Below, piece by piece: positions 42,428 through 51,750 of a stretch of 64,000 nt of DNA. The notes beneath the pieces are model-generated. The model was not told the origin of the DNA. It did not search any database and was given only the letters and a program-made list of their open reading frames with translations. Every line of letters starts with the position of its first letter. Positions within the stretch are counted from its first letter, which is position 1. The stretch is taken from NCBI GenBank assembly GCA_016716605.1, contig JADJWA010000001.1, forward strand, positions 372,001 to 436,000, in the 5' to 3' direction. Made by a program: the position numbers and the translations under genes. Source of the stretch: Flavobacteriales bacterium. GTDB taxonomy: Bacteria > Bacteroidota > Bacteroidia > Flavobacteriales_F > PHOS-HE28.

Positions 42428-43743
42428 CCCTTCTCCAGCCTTCCTTGATACTGCCGGTACAGCTGCTTCTGGTGATCATCGAGCACGATGCGACGGCCTT
42501 GGATGAAGGCCCAGCGCACATCGTTGCCGCGCATGTCGAGGGCATCGCCCTGCGAGACGATGAGCGTGGCGTCCTTGCCCACGGTGAGGCTGCCGCAGCG
42601 CTGATCGATGCCGAGGATGGCGGCGGCGTCGAGGGTGATGGCGCGAAGGGCGTCTTCGGATGAGAGTCCGTACGTACGCGCCGTTCCCGCAGTGAAGGGC
42701 AGGTTGCGCGCGCCGGCATGCTCGTGGTCGCCGGTGTAGCTGAGGCAGAAGAGGATGCCGCGCTCCTTCAGCAATGCGGGGAGTCTGTACGGCAGGTCGA
42801 TGTCGTCCTCGGGCCGCATGGGCAGGCTGTGCGTACGGCGCAGGACTACATCCACCTTGTTGTCGCGCAACAGGTCCGCCACGCGCCAGGCATCGTAGCC
42901 GCCCACGATCACGGTGCGCTTCACGCCCTCGGCTTTCGTGAATTGCACGGCCTCAGTGATCTCGCGCGCGGCATCGGCGCGAACGAAGAGCGCCTTGCCG
43001 CCATCAAAGAGGCCGCGCATCGCTTCCAAGCGCACGTCGACAATCGCGGGTGACTTCGTAGCCGAGTAAGCCCTCGCATTGCGGAAGAACTGCCGAAGCT
43101 CATCAAGTTTCTTGGCGCGTTCGTCCTTCTTCTCGCTGTCGGTCTCGCCCGGCTCGGCCCACCAGCCTTGGCGCTGATAGGCGGAAGGCCATGACATGAA
43201 CACACCATCGTCCGCCTTCACGATTGCACCGTCGTTGTCCCAGGCATCGAGCTGCACCACGATGCTGGTGCCCGCGATGGTGAGCCCGCGCGGAGCCACT
43301 TGCGCCAGCAGCACGCCATTGGATCGAATGGTGGGTGTTACGCGCGAGTCGCTCTTGTAGGCAGAAATGGCACGCAGCTCGGGCTCGTAGCGGCCCACGT
43401 CCTGCTTGTCCACCGTGGCGCGCGTCTGCTCCACTTCAACAAGGCCCAAGGGGGAATCGGGAAGGATGAAGCCCGGATAGACATGCTGGCCCTTCGCATG
43501 GATCACGGTGTCGTACTGGGCCTTCACGCCATAGTCGAATCCCACATAGTCGATGCGGCCGCCTCGGAAACCAACGGCACCCTCATCGATCACCTTGCCA
43601 TCACCCACATGAACGGTGCCGCCGGTAATGAGGATCGATATGGATTGCGGCGGCGCGGGCATGGGAATCTGGGCATTCAGAGAGAAGTCGCAGAGCAGCA
43701 GAGCTCCAATGAAGAAGGCGCGATCAATGCCCATCATGCTCAT
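42421..43743 (-). CDS. Exported amidohydrolase-like protein lacking the HxH metal site
   Basis: A 440-residue exported protein (signal peptide after MSMMGIDRAFFIGALLLCDFSLNA). It has the composite-domain start of amidohydrolases (ISILITGGTVHVGDGKVIDEGAVGFRGGRIDYVG) and the C-terminal end (LSSEDALRAITLDAAAILGIDQRCGSLTVGKDATLIVSQGDALDM). The metal motif after the first beta strand, normally PGxxDxHxH, reads YPGFILPDSPLGLVEVEQ, so the HxH is missing; YTGDHEHAGARNLPFTAG could retain later contacts. It is probably a non-metal or inactive paralog that pairs with the preceding 1026-residue protein: the genes overlap by 20 bp in the same direction. Confidence 0.8.
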   Translation of the reverse strand: MSMMGIDRAFFIGALLLCDFSLNAQIPMPAPPQSISILITGGTVHVGDGKVIDEGAVGFRGGRIDYVGFDYGVKAQYDTVIHAKGQHVYPGFILPDSPLGLVEVEQTRATVDKQDVGRYEPELRAISAYKSDSRVTPTIRSNGVLLAQVAPRGLTIAGTSIVVQLDAWDNDGAIVKADDGVFMSWPSAYQRQGWWAEPGETDSEKKDERAKKLDELRQFFRNARAYSATKSPAIVDVRLEAMRGLFDGGKALFVRADAAREITEAVQFTKAEGVKRTVIVGGYDAWRVADLLRDNKVDVVLRRTHSLPMRPEDDIDLPYRLPALLKERGILFCLSYTGDHEHAGARNLPFTAGTARTYGLSSEDALRAITLDAAAILGIDQRCGSLTVGKDATLIVSQGDALDMRGNDVRWAFIQGRRIVLDDHQKQLYRQYQGRLEKGQ

Positions 43744-46700
43744 CTATTATGAATTCTTCCTCGCCCAGATCCTCGCAGCACCACAGGCGCGGTCTTTCAC
43801 GGCCCGCCTTGCGCGTGGGCGCGCCATCGGCTTTGGCCTGCATCATGGCGCGCACCAGACGATCACGCTCGGCGGCGATCCATGCGCGCAGCTCACGGTC
43901 CCTCGCTTCATCGTAATAGCGGATGCCATCCACCCAGGTGGACAGAGCCCGGGCATCGATGCTCAGCGGGTCTGCGCTCCAGAGCACGAGGTCGGCGTCC
44001 TTGCCGGGCTCCACGGAACCGATGCGGTGGTCGATGCCCAGCATGCGCGCCGGGTTCAGCGTCACCATCTTCCACGCCTCCTCAGCGCTCACACCGCCGT
44101 ATTTCACGGCCTTGGCGGCTTCCTGATTGAGACGGCGGCTCATCTCGGCATCGTCGCTGTTGATGCCGGTGTTCACGCCATTGCGGTGAAGCAGCGCGGC
44201 ATTGTACGGGATGGCCTCGTTCACTTCCTGCTTGTAGGCCCACCAATCGCTGAATGTGCTCGCGCTCGCTCCGTGCGCCTTCATCGCCGGCGCCACCTTG
44301 TAACCTTCGAGGATGTGGGTGAAGGTGTTCACGGTGAAGCGCATGCTGTCCGCAACATGCATCAACATGGCGATCTCGCTTTGCACGTAGCTGTGGCAGC
44401 TGATGTCACGCTCGCCGCGCAGGATCTCGGCCAAGGCCTCCAGGCGCAGGTCGCGGCGCGGCGCGGACATGCCAGCGCGGTCCTTCGGCTTCGTTGCATT
44501 CCACCGATCGTGCTCCGCTTGGTACGCGCGCGCGTGATGGAAGGCATCATAGAACGCTTGCTCAACCCCCATGCGCGTTTGCGGGAAGCGCGAGCTCGGC
44601 CCCCAATTGCTCTGCTTCACATTCTCGCCCAGCGCGAACTTGATGCGCGGCCGCGCTCCCTCCAGCATGAGGCTATCGGCGCTGTGGCCCCAGCGCAACT
44701 TGATCACCGCGCTCTGTCCGCCGATGACGTTGGCGCTGCCGTGGAGCTGCTGGATGGTGGTGACGCCCCCCGCGAGGTTCCGGTAGATGTTCACGTCATC
44801 GGGATTCACCACATCGCCGATGCGCACCTCGCTGGTGATGTGGTGCGAGCCCTCGTTCACGCCGCGCGAGATCGCGATGTGCGAGTGCTCATCGACGATG
44901 CCGCAGGTGAGGTGCTTGCCCGTGCCATCCACCTCCTGCACGGATGGCTTGGTCTTGCCGGTGAAGAGCGCGATTGGATCGAGCTTCTCCCCCACCGCGA
45001 CCACCTTGCCTCCATGGATCAGCACGTCGGTGTTGCGCAGGATGCCCTTCGATGTGTTCGTCCACACCGTAGCATTGCGGAGAATGAAGGTCTCTTGCTT
45101 TGGCGCTTCCTTCCATCCAAAGCCCACCAAGGGATAAGTGATCGCACCGATGGACTTCGTGCTTTTCACTTCAAGGCTGTCCTTCAGGGACCGCTTGCCA
45201 CCTGCGGACTCGCCGCTAGCCGCTTTGCTCCCTTTCCCGGAATCCGCCTTCCGCACTGCGCTCCAAGCGAACCATGCGCCGCCCGGGCGCTGGCCTTGTC
45301 CATCCCAAACGCCGCCGCCGCCATGCACGCTGCCATTGAGCCGCGTGATCTCCTCGGGCTTGCCCTTCGGCGACCAGCTCAGGCTGACCACATGGCCATT
45401 CACTTCGAGACGCGCCTTCACCTTCAGGGTGTCGGGTTCGTCGGGCTTGCGCACGTGCGCCTCGTGCTTGCCAGGCTCGCCGGTCACCTCCAAGTGAAGG
45501 ATCGCATCCGCCAGATTGAGGTCGTAGCTGCCTAACAGATTCGGTCTGTCCGCGTCGTCGATCACGAAGCGCCTGCCCTCCACCCAGGTTTCATGGATCG
45601 TGTTCTTCTCGTGCAGCAGGTGCTGTGAAGTGATCAGGAAGCTCGCGCGCATGCCGGGCTTCAGTCCGCCGTAACGCTGATCCAATCCGAATAGCCGCGC
45701 CGGTTCCGTGGTCAACTTCTCAATGGCCTTGGCGCTGTCGAGCCCGCTGGCCACCAGCTTGCGCAGGTCCTTCCAGATGTCCTTTAGTTCCTTGCGCCCA
45801 TGCGTGGTCAGCGAGTAGGACACGCCCGCGCTATCGAGTAAGAAGGCGTTGCGCATGGCCAGCTCCCAATGCTTCAGGCGCGCGTAGCTCACTTCCAGCG
45901 CATCGTAGGGATCCTCCACGTCGTAGGCTTCGGGCTGGGCGAAAGGGATGATGAGCGGCAGGCCTGCTGCTTTGATCTCTGGGAGCCGCGCGTACTCATC
46001 GCCGGCGCCCTTCACGATGGCCTTGAGCTGGAACTCACCGAGCAATCGGCTCCAGCGCAGCACATCGTTACGGTCGTTCGCCTCCGTGACGATGCGGCCC
46101 TTGAGCTGCGCGGCAAGCGCTTCGAGCACGGGATCAGCCTCCTTCGAGGCCGCCTGTTCATGCCAGCGCGCGTCGAGCAAGGCCTGGCGCAGCAGGGCGA
46201 TGCTGCCCATGAGCGAGCTGGGGTAATTGTCCGGCGAGCTGCCCTTGCGGAAGCTGAGGTGCGCAGCGGCATCGGGCTGCACGACGCTCTTCACCGGAGC
46301 TTCGTCATTCAACGCGATGGCTGCCGATGTGCCCCGTGCGATGCCGTCCATGCGGTGCGCGATGACCAGCCCGTAGCCTTGTTCGCGCAGCTTGGCCGCC
46401 TTCTCCGGATCGGCCTTGAACAGTTCGTGCGCACGGGCGTCAGCACGAAGAGCGCCATTCCAGTGTCGCGCGCCTTTATTCTCGGCCTTGCGCTCCTCGC
46501 TGGTGCTGGCCGCGACGCCCAGATCACTGTATGGCTCGATCAGCGCAGGCCAGATGTGCAGGCCGTTGAGGTCGCGCACCACCGCATCCGCAGGGATGCT
46601 CACACCGGTTCCGGCTGCGATCACCTCGCCATTTCGGATCAGCAACGTGGCCTTGGCGACCAGCGTGCGGGCATCGGTGTGCAGCACGGCGTTGGTGAAG

Positions 46701-46804
46701 GCGTAGGCCTTGGGCGCGGAATCGCGCACATGGGAAGGCGGCGCGGTGGTCTGCGCACGGATGAGCCCAGGCAGGAGAAAAAGCGAGAGGAGAATGTTGC
46801 GCAT
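43724..46804 (-). CDS. Exported tandem amidohydrolase (degenerate + intact domain)
   Basis: A 1026-residue exported protein (MRNILLSLFLLPGLIRAQ). Two amidohydrolase modules are joined. Module one (~30-450) keeps the composite sandwich (LHTDARTLVAKATLLIRNGEVIAAGTGVSIPADAV) and the late LTTEPARLFGLDQRYGGLKPGMRASFLI, but its metal site reads IWPALIEPYSDLGV, without HxH. Module two (~580-1000) has VWTNTSKGILRNTDVLIHGGKVVAVG, the metal motif GIVDEHSHIAISRG, the later GVTTIQQLHGSANVIGG, HSYVQSEIAMLMHVAD and the C-terminal MLGIDHRIGSVEPGKDADLVLWS, so it should be a working hydrolase of the imidazolonepropionase-like type. The linker holds a ~100-residue beta-rich region. It lies between an S9 peptidase and another degenerate amidohydrolase, suggesting periplasmic peptide or cyclic-amide breakdown. 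Confidence 0.85.
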   Translation of the reverse strand: MRNILLSLFLLPGLIRAQTTAPPSHVRDSAPKAYAFTNAVLHTDARTLVAKATLLIRNGEVIAAGTGVSIPADAVVRDLNGLHIWPALIEPYSDLGVAASTSEERKAENKGARHWNGALRADARAHELFKADPEKAAKLREQGYGLVIAHRMDGIARGTSAAIALNDEAPVKSVVQPDAAAHLSFRKGSSPDNYPSSLMGSIALLRQALLDARWHEQAASKEADPVLEALAAQLKGRIVTEANDRNDVLRWSRLLGEFQLKAIVKGAGDEYARLPEIKAAGLPLIIPFAQPEAYDVEDPYDALEVSYARLKHWELAMRNAFLLDSAGVSYSLTTHGRKELKDIWKDLRKLVASGLDSAKAIEKLTTEPARLFGLDQRYGGLKPGMRASFLITSQHLLHEKNTIHETWVEGRRFVIDDADRPNLLGSYDLNLADAILHLEVTGEPGKHEAHVRKPDEPDTLKVKARLEVNGHVVSLSWSPKGKPEEITRLNGSVHGGGGVWDGQGQRPGGAWFAWSAVRKADSGKGSKAASGESAGGKRSLKDSLEVKSTKSIGAITYPLVGFGWKEAPKQETFILRNATVWTNTSKGILRNTDVLIHGGKVVAVGEKLDPIALFTGKTKPSVQEVDGTGKHLTCGIVDEHSHIAISRGVNEGSHHITSEVRIGDVVNPDDVNIYRNLAGGVTTIQQLHGSANVIGGQSAVIKLRWGHSADSLMLEGARPRIKFALGENVKQSNWGPSSRFPQTRMGVEQAFYDAFHHARAYQAEHDRWNATKPKDRAGMSAPRRDLRLEALAEILRGERDISCHSYVQSEIAMLMHVADSMRFTVNTFTHILEGYKVAPAMKAHGASASTFSDWWAYKQEVNEAIPYNAALLHRNGVNTGINSDDAEMSRRLNQEAAKAVKYGGVSAEEAWKMVTLNPARMLGIDHRIGSVEPGKDADLVLWSADPLSIDARALSTWVDGIRYYDEARDRELRAWIAAERDRLVRAMMQAKADGAPTRKAGRERPRLWCCEDLGEEEFIIDEHDGH

Positions 46805-46848
46805 GCCGACCGGGCGAATGTAGAGGCAGGTTCAGCGAAGGAACCGAC

Positions 46849-48906
46849 TCATTGCCCCGGCCCGACGTGCTGCCCCAGCCACCCGAAAACGGTCTCATGC
46901 CACTGCTTGGAGTTCTGCGGCTTGAGCACCCAATGGTTCTCATCCGGGAAGCGCAGGTACTTCGACTCGATGCCCTTGCTCTGGCACGCAGTGAAGGTGC
47001 CGATGCCCTGGGTGAGCGGCACGCGGAAGTCCTTATCGCCGTGGATCACCAGCATGGGCGCGCGCCATTGCGCCACGTGCAGCATGGGGTTGAAGGACTC
47101 GTAGTTCTCCGGCTTCGAGAACACGCTGCCTCCATTCTCCCAATCGGTGAACCAGAGCTCCTCGGTGCTGTAGCCCATGGAACGCGTGTCGAAGATGCCG
47201 CAATGCGAGACCAGGCACTTGAATGCATCGGGCCAATTCCCGGCGATCCAATTCATCATGAAGCCGCCATACGATGCGCCCAAGGCCGCTGCGCGCGCGC
47301 CGTCGAGGAAGGCGTACTTGCTAAGCGCGAAGGCCCAGCCTTTCTGCAGGTCCTCCAAGGCACGATCGCCCCAATGCTGATTGATCGCATCGGTGAAGGC
47401 CTGGCCATAGCCGGTGCTGCCGTGGAAATCGATCATCACCACCGCGTAGCCGGCGCCGGCGTAGGTCTGCGGGTTCCAGCGGTAGCTCCAGGCGTCGCCG
47501 AAGCTGCCCTGCGGCCCGCCGTGGACCAGGAAGGCCACCGGGTATTTCCGGCCTTCCTCGTAGTTGGCCGGCTTCAGAACATACCCGTGCACCGTCTCAT
47601 TGTTCCATCCAGCGAAGCTGAATTGCTCGTAAGCGCCGAAGGATTTCTCCTTCAGGCCCGCGTTGAAGCTGGTGAGCGGCATGGCATCGGCATCGATGTA
47701 GGGCGTCTTGGGCTTGGCGGCGTAGAGCTGCGCTGGACCACTGAGGCCGCTCTTGAGGAAGACGATGCCCTTGGGCGTTTCAGCGAAGGCATCGAGGTGG
47801 CCATCGCGGCTCAAGGGCAGCACCTGGCCGCTCTTGATGTCGATGCGGAAGAGGCGGTGCTTGCCCAGGTCATCGGCGGTCACGAGCAGGCTGCCGCCAT
47901 CGCGGCTCCACTTCATATCGGCCACGCTGCGGTCCCAATCGGGGGCAAGTGTCCTGATCTTGCCCGTATTGATATCCTGCAGGCGGATCTCGAAGCGGTC
48001 GGCCTCGTAGCCGGGGCGCTTCATGGCCTTGTAGGCAAGGGTCTTCCCATCGGGTGAGGCCACCGGTGCCGCATCCCAAGCCGGATTCTCCGTGGTGATG
48101 CAGCGCGCCTCACCACCGGTCACAGGCACACTGAAGATGTCGAAGTTGGTGCTCCACGGCTCACGCTTGCCTGCGATGCGCATGCTGAAGTAGACCGTGC
48201 GGCCATCGGCGCTGAAGCAGAAATCCTCGTTTCCGCCGAAGGGCTTGGAGGGCACATCGCCGTCGAGGCCATCGGTGAGGGCGACCGGCACCGATTCCGG
48301 CTTGTTCAGGTCGACATAGAAGAGGTGGTTGCGCGTGCCATCCTTCCACGTGTCCCAATGCCGCAGGAAGAGCTTGTCATGCACCATGCCGCTGGCTTTC
48401 GCTGCTTCACGCGTCTCCCGGATCTTCTGTGAGCAGGTGATCTCGAATCCCTTGCATTCCGGGAAAACCGCCAAGGCCACGACCACGTCCTTGCCCGTGG
48501 GCGAAACGCGATAGTCCTCCACGTCAAGCGGGAGCGTGGTCACTTGCACGGCATGGGTGCCAGTGGCATCGGCCCGCCAGACCTGATTGCTGCCGCTGCG
48601 CGCGCTGAGGAAGAAGAAGCCAGAGCCATCGGCGAGCCACTGCACGCCATGGGCGCCGCCCTCACTCACGGGCAATTTCACTTCGGGCTTAGCGGGATCA
48701 ACGAGGTCCTTCATCCATAGCGTGCTCACGCCTTTGTTCTTCTCCATGTCCGTAGCGCGCACATTGAAGAGGGCCTTGGTGCCTGCGGGATCTACAGCGA
48801 GGCCGCTGAGGCGGTCGATCATCAGGAGATCATTGTAGGTGAAGGCCTGCTGGGCAAGGGCAACAATGGGTGCCACGGCCAGTGCGATGAGGGCGATGCG
48901 TTTCAT
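46849..48906 (-). CDS. Exported S9 family prolyl oligopeptidase-like peptidase
   Basis: A 685-residue serine peptidase (acylaminoacyl-/dipeptidyl-peptidase type). I start at the ATG at 48906, giving the signal peptide MKRIALIALAVAPIVALAQQ. Residues ~25-400 form a beta-propeller of WD40-like blades (AVQWLADGSGFFFLS, DMKWSRDGGSLLVTADD). The C-terminal alpha/beta-hydrolase domain has PVAFLVHGGPQGSF (oxyanion region), the nucleophile Ser in AALGASYGGFMMNWIAG, Asp in MLVIHGDKDFRVP and His in FPDENHWVLKP, so the triad is complete. It is 44 bp upstream of the tandem amidohydrolase on the same strand, and all three genes are likely one periplasmic peptide-degrading operon. Confidence 0.93.
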   Translation of the reverse strand: MKRIALIALAVAPIVALAQQAFTYNDLLMIDRLSGLAVDPAGTKALFNVRATDMEKNKGVSTLWMKDLVDPAKPEVKLPVSEGGAHGVQWLADGSGFFFLSARSGSNQVWRADATGTHAVQVTTLPLDVEDYRVSPTGKDVVVALAVFPECKGFEITCSQKIRETREAAKASGMVHDKLFLRHWDTWKDGTRNHLFYVDLNKPESVPVALTDGLDGDVPSKPFGGNEDFCFSADGRTVYFSMRIAGKREPWSTNFDIFSVPVTGGEARCITTENPAWDAAPVASPDGKTLAYKAMKRPGYEADRFEIRLQDINTGKIRTLAPDWDRSVADMKWSRDGGSLLVTADDLGKHRLFRIDIKSGQVLPLSRDGHLDAFAETPKGIVFLKSGLSGPAQLYAAKPKTPYIDADAMPLTSFNAGLKEKSFGAYEQFSFAGWNNETVHGYVLKPANYEEGRKYPVAFLVHGGPQGSFGDAWSYRWNPQTYAGAGYAVVMIDFHGSTGYGQAFTDAINQHWGDRALEDLQKGWAFALSKYAFLDGARAAALGASYGGFMMNWIAGNWPDAFKCLVSHCGIFDTRSMGYSTEELWFTDWENGGSVFSKPENYESFNPMLHVAQWRAPMLVIHGDKDFRVPLTQGIGTFTACQSKGIESKYLRFPDENHWVLKPQNSKQWHETVFGWLGQHVGPGQ

Positions 48907-48959
48907 GCTGTTGGTCTGATCGAAGGGCGAAGGTCGGCAACAGGGTTGAAGCCGCCGCC

Positions 48960-48967
48960 TACCTTCG
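48960..48967 (+). promoter_or_regulatory. -7 box TACCTTCG
   Basis: 37 bp before the fdsB-like ATG at 49005. Confidence 0.4.
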
Positions 48968-49004
48968 GCGCATCGCCTCCGCACTTGGCTTCGGCGAGCA
49001 CCGC

Positions 49005-50717
49005 ATGTCGAAGAACATCTCGTCACTCTCCGGCCGTGATGGCAAGGAGCTCGAGGATCCCCTCTGGGAGCGCCTTCAGCAAGCGGCTTCCAATACCGGC
49101 ACGCCCGAGGACCGCGCCCTTACGCAGATCGCCGACGACTTCCTCATCGGCGAGGCCATCACCTATGGCACCAGCTCGTTCTACGATTTCCTGAAGAAGG
49201 AGAACCAGGGCAAGAAGGCCTACGTGTGCAACGGCAGCGCCTGCTTGGTGGCGGGCACGCAGGGGAAGGTGCACGATGAGTTGGCGAAGCGCTTCAAGCC
49301 GGAAGAGATCGGCCACATGTGCTGCCTGGGACGCTGCCATGAGAACAGCGCGTTCAATGTGGGTGGGCTCAATTACAGCGGGGATGCGATCGATCGGCTG
49401 GCGGAAGTGGTTGATGCTGGGTTGGGGATTGAGAGGTTGAAGGTTGGCGGCGCATCCTCCTTTCCCAACATGGACGACTACCACGTGGGCACAAGCATGG
49501 CCGCGCCGATCCTCACGGCGCCGATGCCACCGCTGCCTGAGTTCTACGCTGTGTGGGAACACGTGCTGAAGAGCGACTCGGTAGATGTATTGAACGAGAT
49601 CAAGACGGCCACGATCCGCGGGCGCGGCGGGGCCGGCTTCCCCATGGGCTTCAAATTGGAGGCCTGCCGCAACGCGCAGGACCTAACCGGCAACGGCACG
49701 CCGCGCAAGTACATCGTGTGCAACGCCGACGAGGGCGATCCCGCCGCGTACAGTGATCGTTATCTGCTCGAGCAGCGCCCGCACCGCGTGCTGCTGGGCA
49801 TGATGATCGCCGGCTATTGCGTGGGCGCCGACACGGGCGTGCTCTACATCCGCGCCGAGTACCCCGAAGCGGTGGAGATCGTGAAGCAGGCCGTGCGCGA
49901 CCTGGAGGCGAACGGCTGGATCGGCAATGACATCAAGGGCAGCGGCTTCAACTGGCGCTTCAAGGTGATCAAGGCCGCAGGCGCCTACGTGTGCGGCGAA
50001 GAGACGGCGCTGCTCAACAGCATTGAGGGCAAGCGCGGTGAGGTGCGCACGCGTCCACCGTATCCAGCGCAGCAAGGGCTCTTCAACCGTCCCACCGTGG
50101 TGAACAATGTGGAGACCCTGGCCTGTGTTCCCTGGGTGATCGCGAATGGCGGCGCAGCCTTCGCCAAGCTGGGCAGCGAGAAGAGCAACGGCAGCAAGCT
50201 GGTTTGCCTCGACAGCGGCTTCAAGCGCCCTGGCATCTACGAGGTGGAATGCGGAACCCCTCTTGCGAAGGTGATCGACGAGCTCGGTGGCGGCTTCGCG
50301 CGGCCCACGAAGGCCCTGCACATCGGCGGCCCGCTCGGCGGCATCGTGCCGCTGCAGAAGATCAACGCGCTCGGCATCGACTTCGAGAGCTTCCAGAAAG
50401 AGGGTTTCCTCTTGGGCCATGCCAGCATCCTGAGCATCCCGCAGGATTATCCGATGGTGGACTACCTGGAGCACCTCTTCGAGTTCACCGCGCTGGAGAG
50501 TTGCGGCAAATGCTTCCCGTGCCGCATCGGCAGCACGCGCGGCAAGGAGCTGCTCGCAGGCGCGAAGGCGGGCCGAAAGATCGACCGCGCGCTCTTCAAC
50601 GACCTGGTGGAGACCATGGAGATCGGCTCCCTGTGCGCGCTGGGCGGAGGTCTGCCGCTGGGTGTGAAGAACGCGCTGCAGTACTTCCGCGCGGAGCTCG
50701 ACGGCTACTTCGCGTGA
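49005..50717 (+). CDS. NuoE-NuoF fusion, FdsB/HoxF-like NADH-binding flavoprotein
   Basis: A 570-residue fusion of a thioredoxin-like [2Fe-2S] domain (NuoE type) and an FMN/NADH domain (NuoF type), as in the beta subunit of soluble NAD-dependent formate dehydrogenase or HoxF of bidirectional hydrogenase. The 2Fe-2S ligands are CNGSAC and CCLGRC near residues 75-110. The flavoprotein part has IRGRGGAGFPMGFK (FMN/NADH), YIVCNADEGDPAAYSDR and CGEETALLNSIEGKRGEVRTRPPYPA. The 4Fe-4S ligands are ESCGKCFPCRIGS and GSLCALGG. A heptamer-rich stretch lies in the linker at about residues 138-148. No catalytic partner (FdsA/HoxH) is next to it; the next genes are small membrane proteins, so the electron partner is unknown. 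Confidence 0.85.
   Translation: MSKNISSLSGRDGKELEDPLWERLQQAASNTGTPEDRALTQIADDFLIGEAITYGTSSFYDFLKKENQGKKAYVCNGSACLVAGTQGKVHDELAKRFKPEEIGHMCCLGRCHENSAFNVGGLNYSGDAIDRLAEVVDAGLGIERLKVGGASSFPNMDDYHVGTSMAAPILTAPMPPLPEFYAVWEHVLKSDSVDVLNEIKTATIRGRGGAGFPMGFKLEACRNAQDLTGNGTPRKYIVCNADEGDPAAYSDRYLLEQRPHRVLLGMMIAGYCVGADTGVLYIRAEYPEAVEIVKQAVRDLEANGWIGNDIKGSGFNWRFKVIKAAGAYVCGEETALLNSIEGKRGEVRTRPPYPAQQGLFNRPTVVNNVETLACVPWVIANGGAAFAKLGSEKSNGSKLVCLDSGFKRPGIYEVECGTPLAKVIDELGGGFARPTKALHIGGPLGGIVPLQKINALGIDFESFQKEGFLLGHASILSIPQDYPMVDYLEHLFEFTALESCGKCFPCRIGSTRGKELLAGAKAGRKIDRALFNDLVETMEIGSLCALGGGLPLGVKNALQYFRAELDGYFA
49418..49448. repeat. Heptamer-rich segment inside the fdsB-like gene
   Basis: AGGTTGAAGGTTGG (49434-49447) is identical to 53444-53457 in the pyrG-ahcY gap. 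Nearby GGTTGA units sit in the linker between the 2Fe-2S and FMN domains, in frame. A complementary arm is not evident here, so it may be a half element. Confidence 0.5.
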
Positions 50718-51109
50718 GTCCGGCTCTCCGTTTCAGCAACCGGCATGCGGCCATCGCTGCGGCCCTGTTGGCGGTCGAGCTCATGATCGCCTTCCAGGTT
50801 GAACAGCCCTTCATCCGCTTCCACCTCGGCGACTTGCTCGTGGTGATGCTGATGCACTTCACCTTGCGCGCGCTATTCGATTGGCCGGCGAAGCTTGCGG
50901 CTCTCAGCGTGCTGCTGTTCGCCTTTGCGATCGAAGGCACCCAAGCAGCCAGCCTCATTCATCTCCTCGGCCTCTCCGATGCCACTTGGGCGAGGCTCTT
51001 GATGGGCGACACCTTCCAGTGGGCCGACCTGTTGATGTACCTCCTTGGTTCCGGGCTGGCCTTGTGGATCGACGACCGCATATCGCTCACGCACAGCACG
51101 GCCCCTTGA
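50714..51109 (+). CDS. DUF2809-type small membrane protein
   Basis: A 131-residue membrane protein with a GTG start at 50714 overlapping the stop of the flavoprotein gene (GTGA). Four hydrophobic helices: AAIAAALLAVELMIAFQV, LGDLLVVMLMHFTLRALF, LAALSVLLFAFAIEGTQAA and FQWADLLMYLLGSGLALWID. The pattern FIRxHxGDLLVVxL...FAIEGTQ...GxxFxWxDLLMYxxG matches my memory of DUF2809/YjgA-like proteins. Function is unknown. Overlap with the preceding gene suggests co-expression rather than a shared complex. Confidence 0.7.
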   Translation: MSPALRFSNRHAAIAAALLAVELMIAFQVEQPFIRFHLGDLLVVMLMHFTLRALFDWPAKLAALSVLLFAFAIEGTQAASLIHLLGLSDATWARLLMGDTFQWADLLMYLLGSGLALWIDDRISLTHSTAP

Positions 51110-51130
51110 CAGGGCCCATGTGTTCCGCCG

Positions 51131-51149
51131 CGAGCGCATGCTGCGCTCG
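51131..51149 (+). terminator. Short perfect hairpin after the DUF2809 gene
   Basis: CGAGCGCA and TGCGCTCG pair around TGC, 21 bp past the stop. It is followed by GGCTGACTTTGAG, with only a weak T-run. Confidence 0.4.
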
Positions 51150-51234
51150 GGCTGACTTTGAGAAAAGCACCTCCCGGAACAATAGGCGGTGGAAAACCCA
51201 TCCAGGCGCAGCGAGCCCGCTCAAGGCATCCGCT

Positions 51235-51242
51235 TAGCTTCG
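51235..51242 (+). promoter_or_regulatory. -7 box TAGCTTCG
   Basis: 19 bp before the ATG at 51262. Confidence 0.45.
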
Positions 51243-51261
51243 ATTCACCAAACCAACCACC

Positions 51262-51684
51262 ATGAACACGAAAGTCGTACTCGCCGCGCTGGCCGCATCG
51301 GCGGCCGCTTTCCTGCTCGGATGGGGCATCTATGGCGTTGCCCTGAGCAGCTATTCGGAGGCTGCCATGAACAAGTTCGAGGGCTTCATGAAGGCTCAGG
51401 AGAACTGGAGCTGGCTCTCGCTCATCGCGGCCAATGTGGCCTATGGCTGCATGATCGCTTTCGTCATTTGGCGCATGGGCGTAGGCTCTGCGAAAGCCGC
51501 GTTGCTGCCGGGCTTCATCATCGGCTTCCTGCTCACAGCCAACTTCGACCTGATGATGCACGCCATGAGCAACCTCTTCTACGAGCGCATGTACATTGTG
51601 GTCGATGCGTTGGCAGGCGGAGTGCTCGCTGCGCTCACCGCCGCCGTGGCTGGGCTGGTGCTCGGCAGCGGAGGCAAGGGCTGA
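51262..51684 (+). CDS. Hypothetical four-helix membrane protein
   Basis: A 140-residue membrane protein with four predicted spans: VVLAALAASAAAFLLGWGIYGVAL, WLSLIAANVAYGCMIAFVIW, AALLPGFIIGFLLTANFDLMMHAMS and VVDALAGGVLAALTAAVAGLVLG. Between spans one and two is a charged amphipathic loop (EAAMNKFEGFMKAQENWSW). The pattern is similar to small Bacteroidota proteins of unknown function with a glycine-rich first helix, but I cannot name a family. It has its own promoter box and lies on the opposite strand to, and converges with, pyrG. Confidence 0.65.
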   Translation: MNTKVVLAALAASAAAFLLGWGIYGVALSSYSEAAMNKFEGFMKAQENWSWLSLIAANVAYGCMIAFVIWRMGVGSAKAALLPGFIIGFLLTANFDLMMHAMSNLFYERMYIVVDALAGGVLAALTAAVAGLVLGSGGKG

Positions 51685-51750
51685 GCGAAGCCGCCTACGG
51701 CGGATACCCGCATGATGCGATCCTCGCGGGCCGTGCTTTAGCGCACCCGC

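Noticed and set aside
43616..45535. Long open frame opposite the tandem amidohydrolase
   Set aside because: Same antisense composition artefact; the minus strand shows a complete signal peptide and amidohydrolase motifs.
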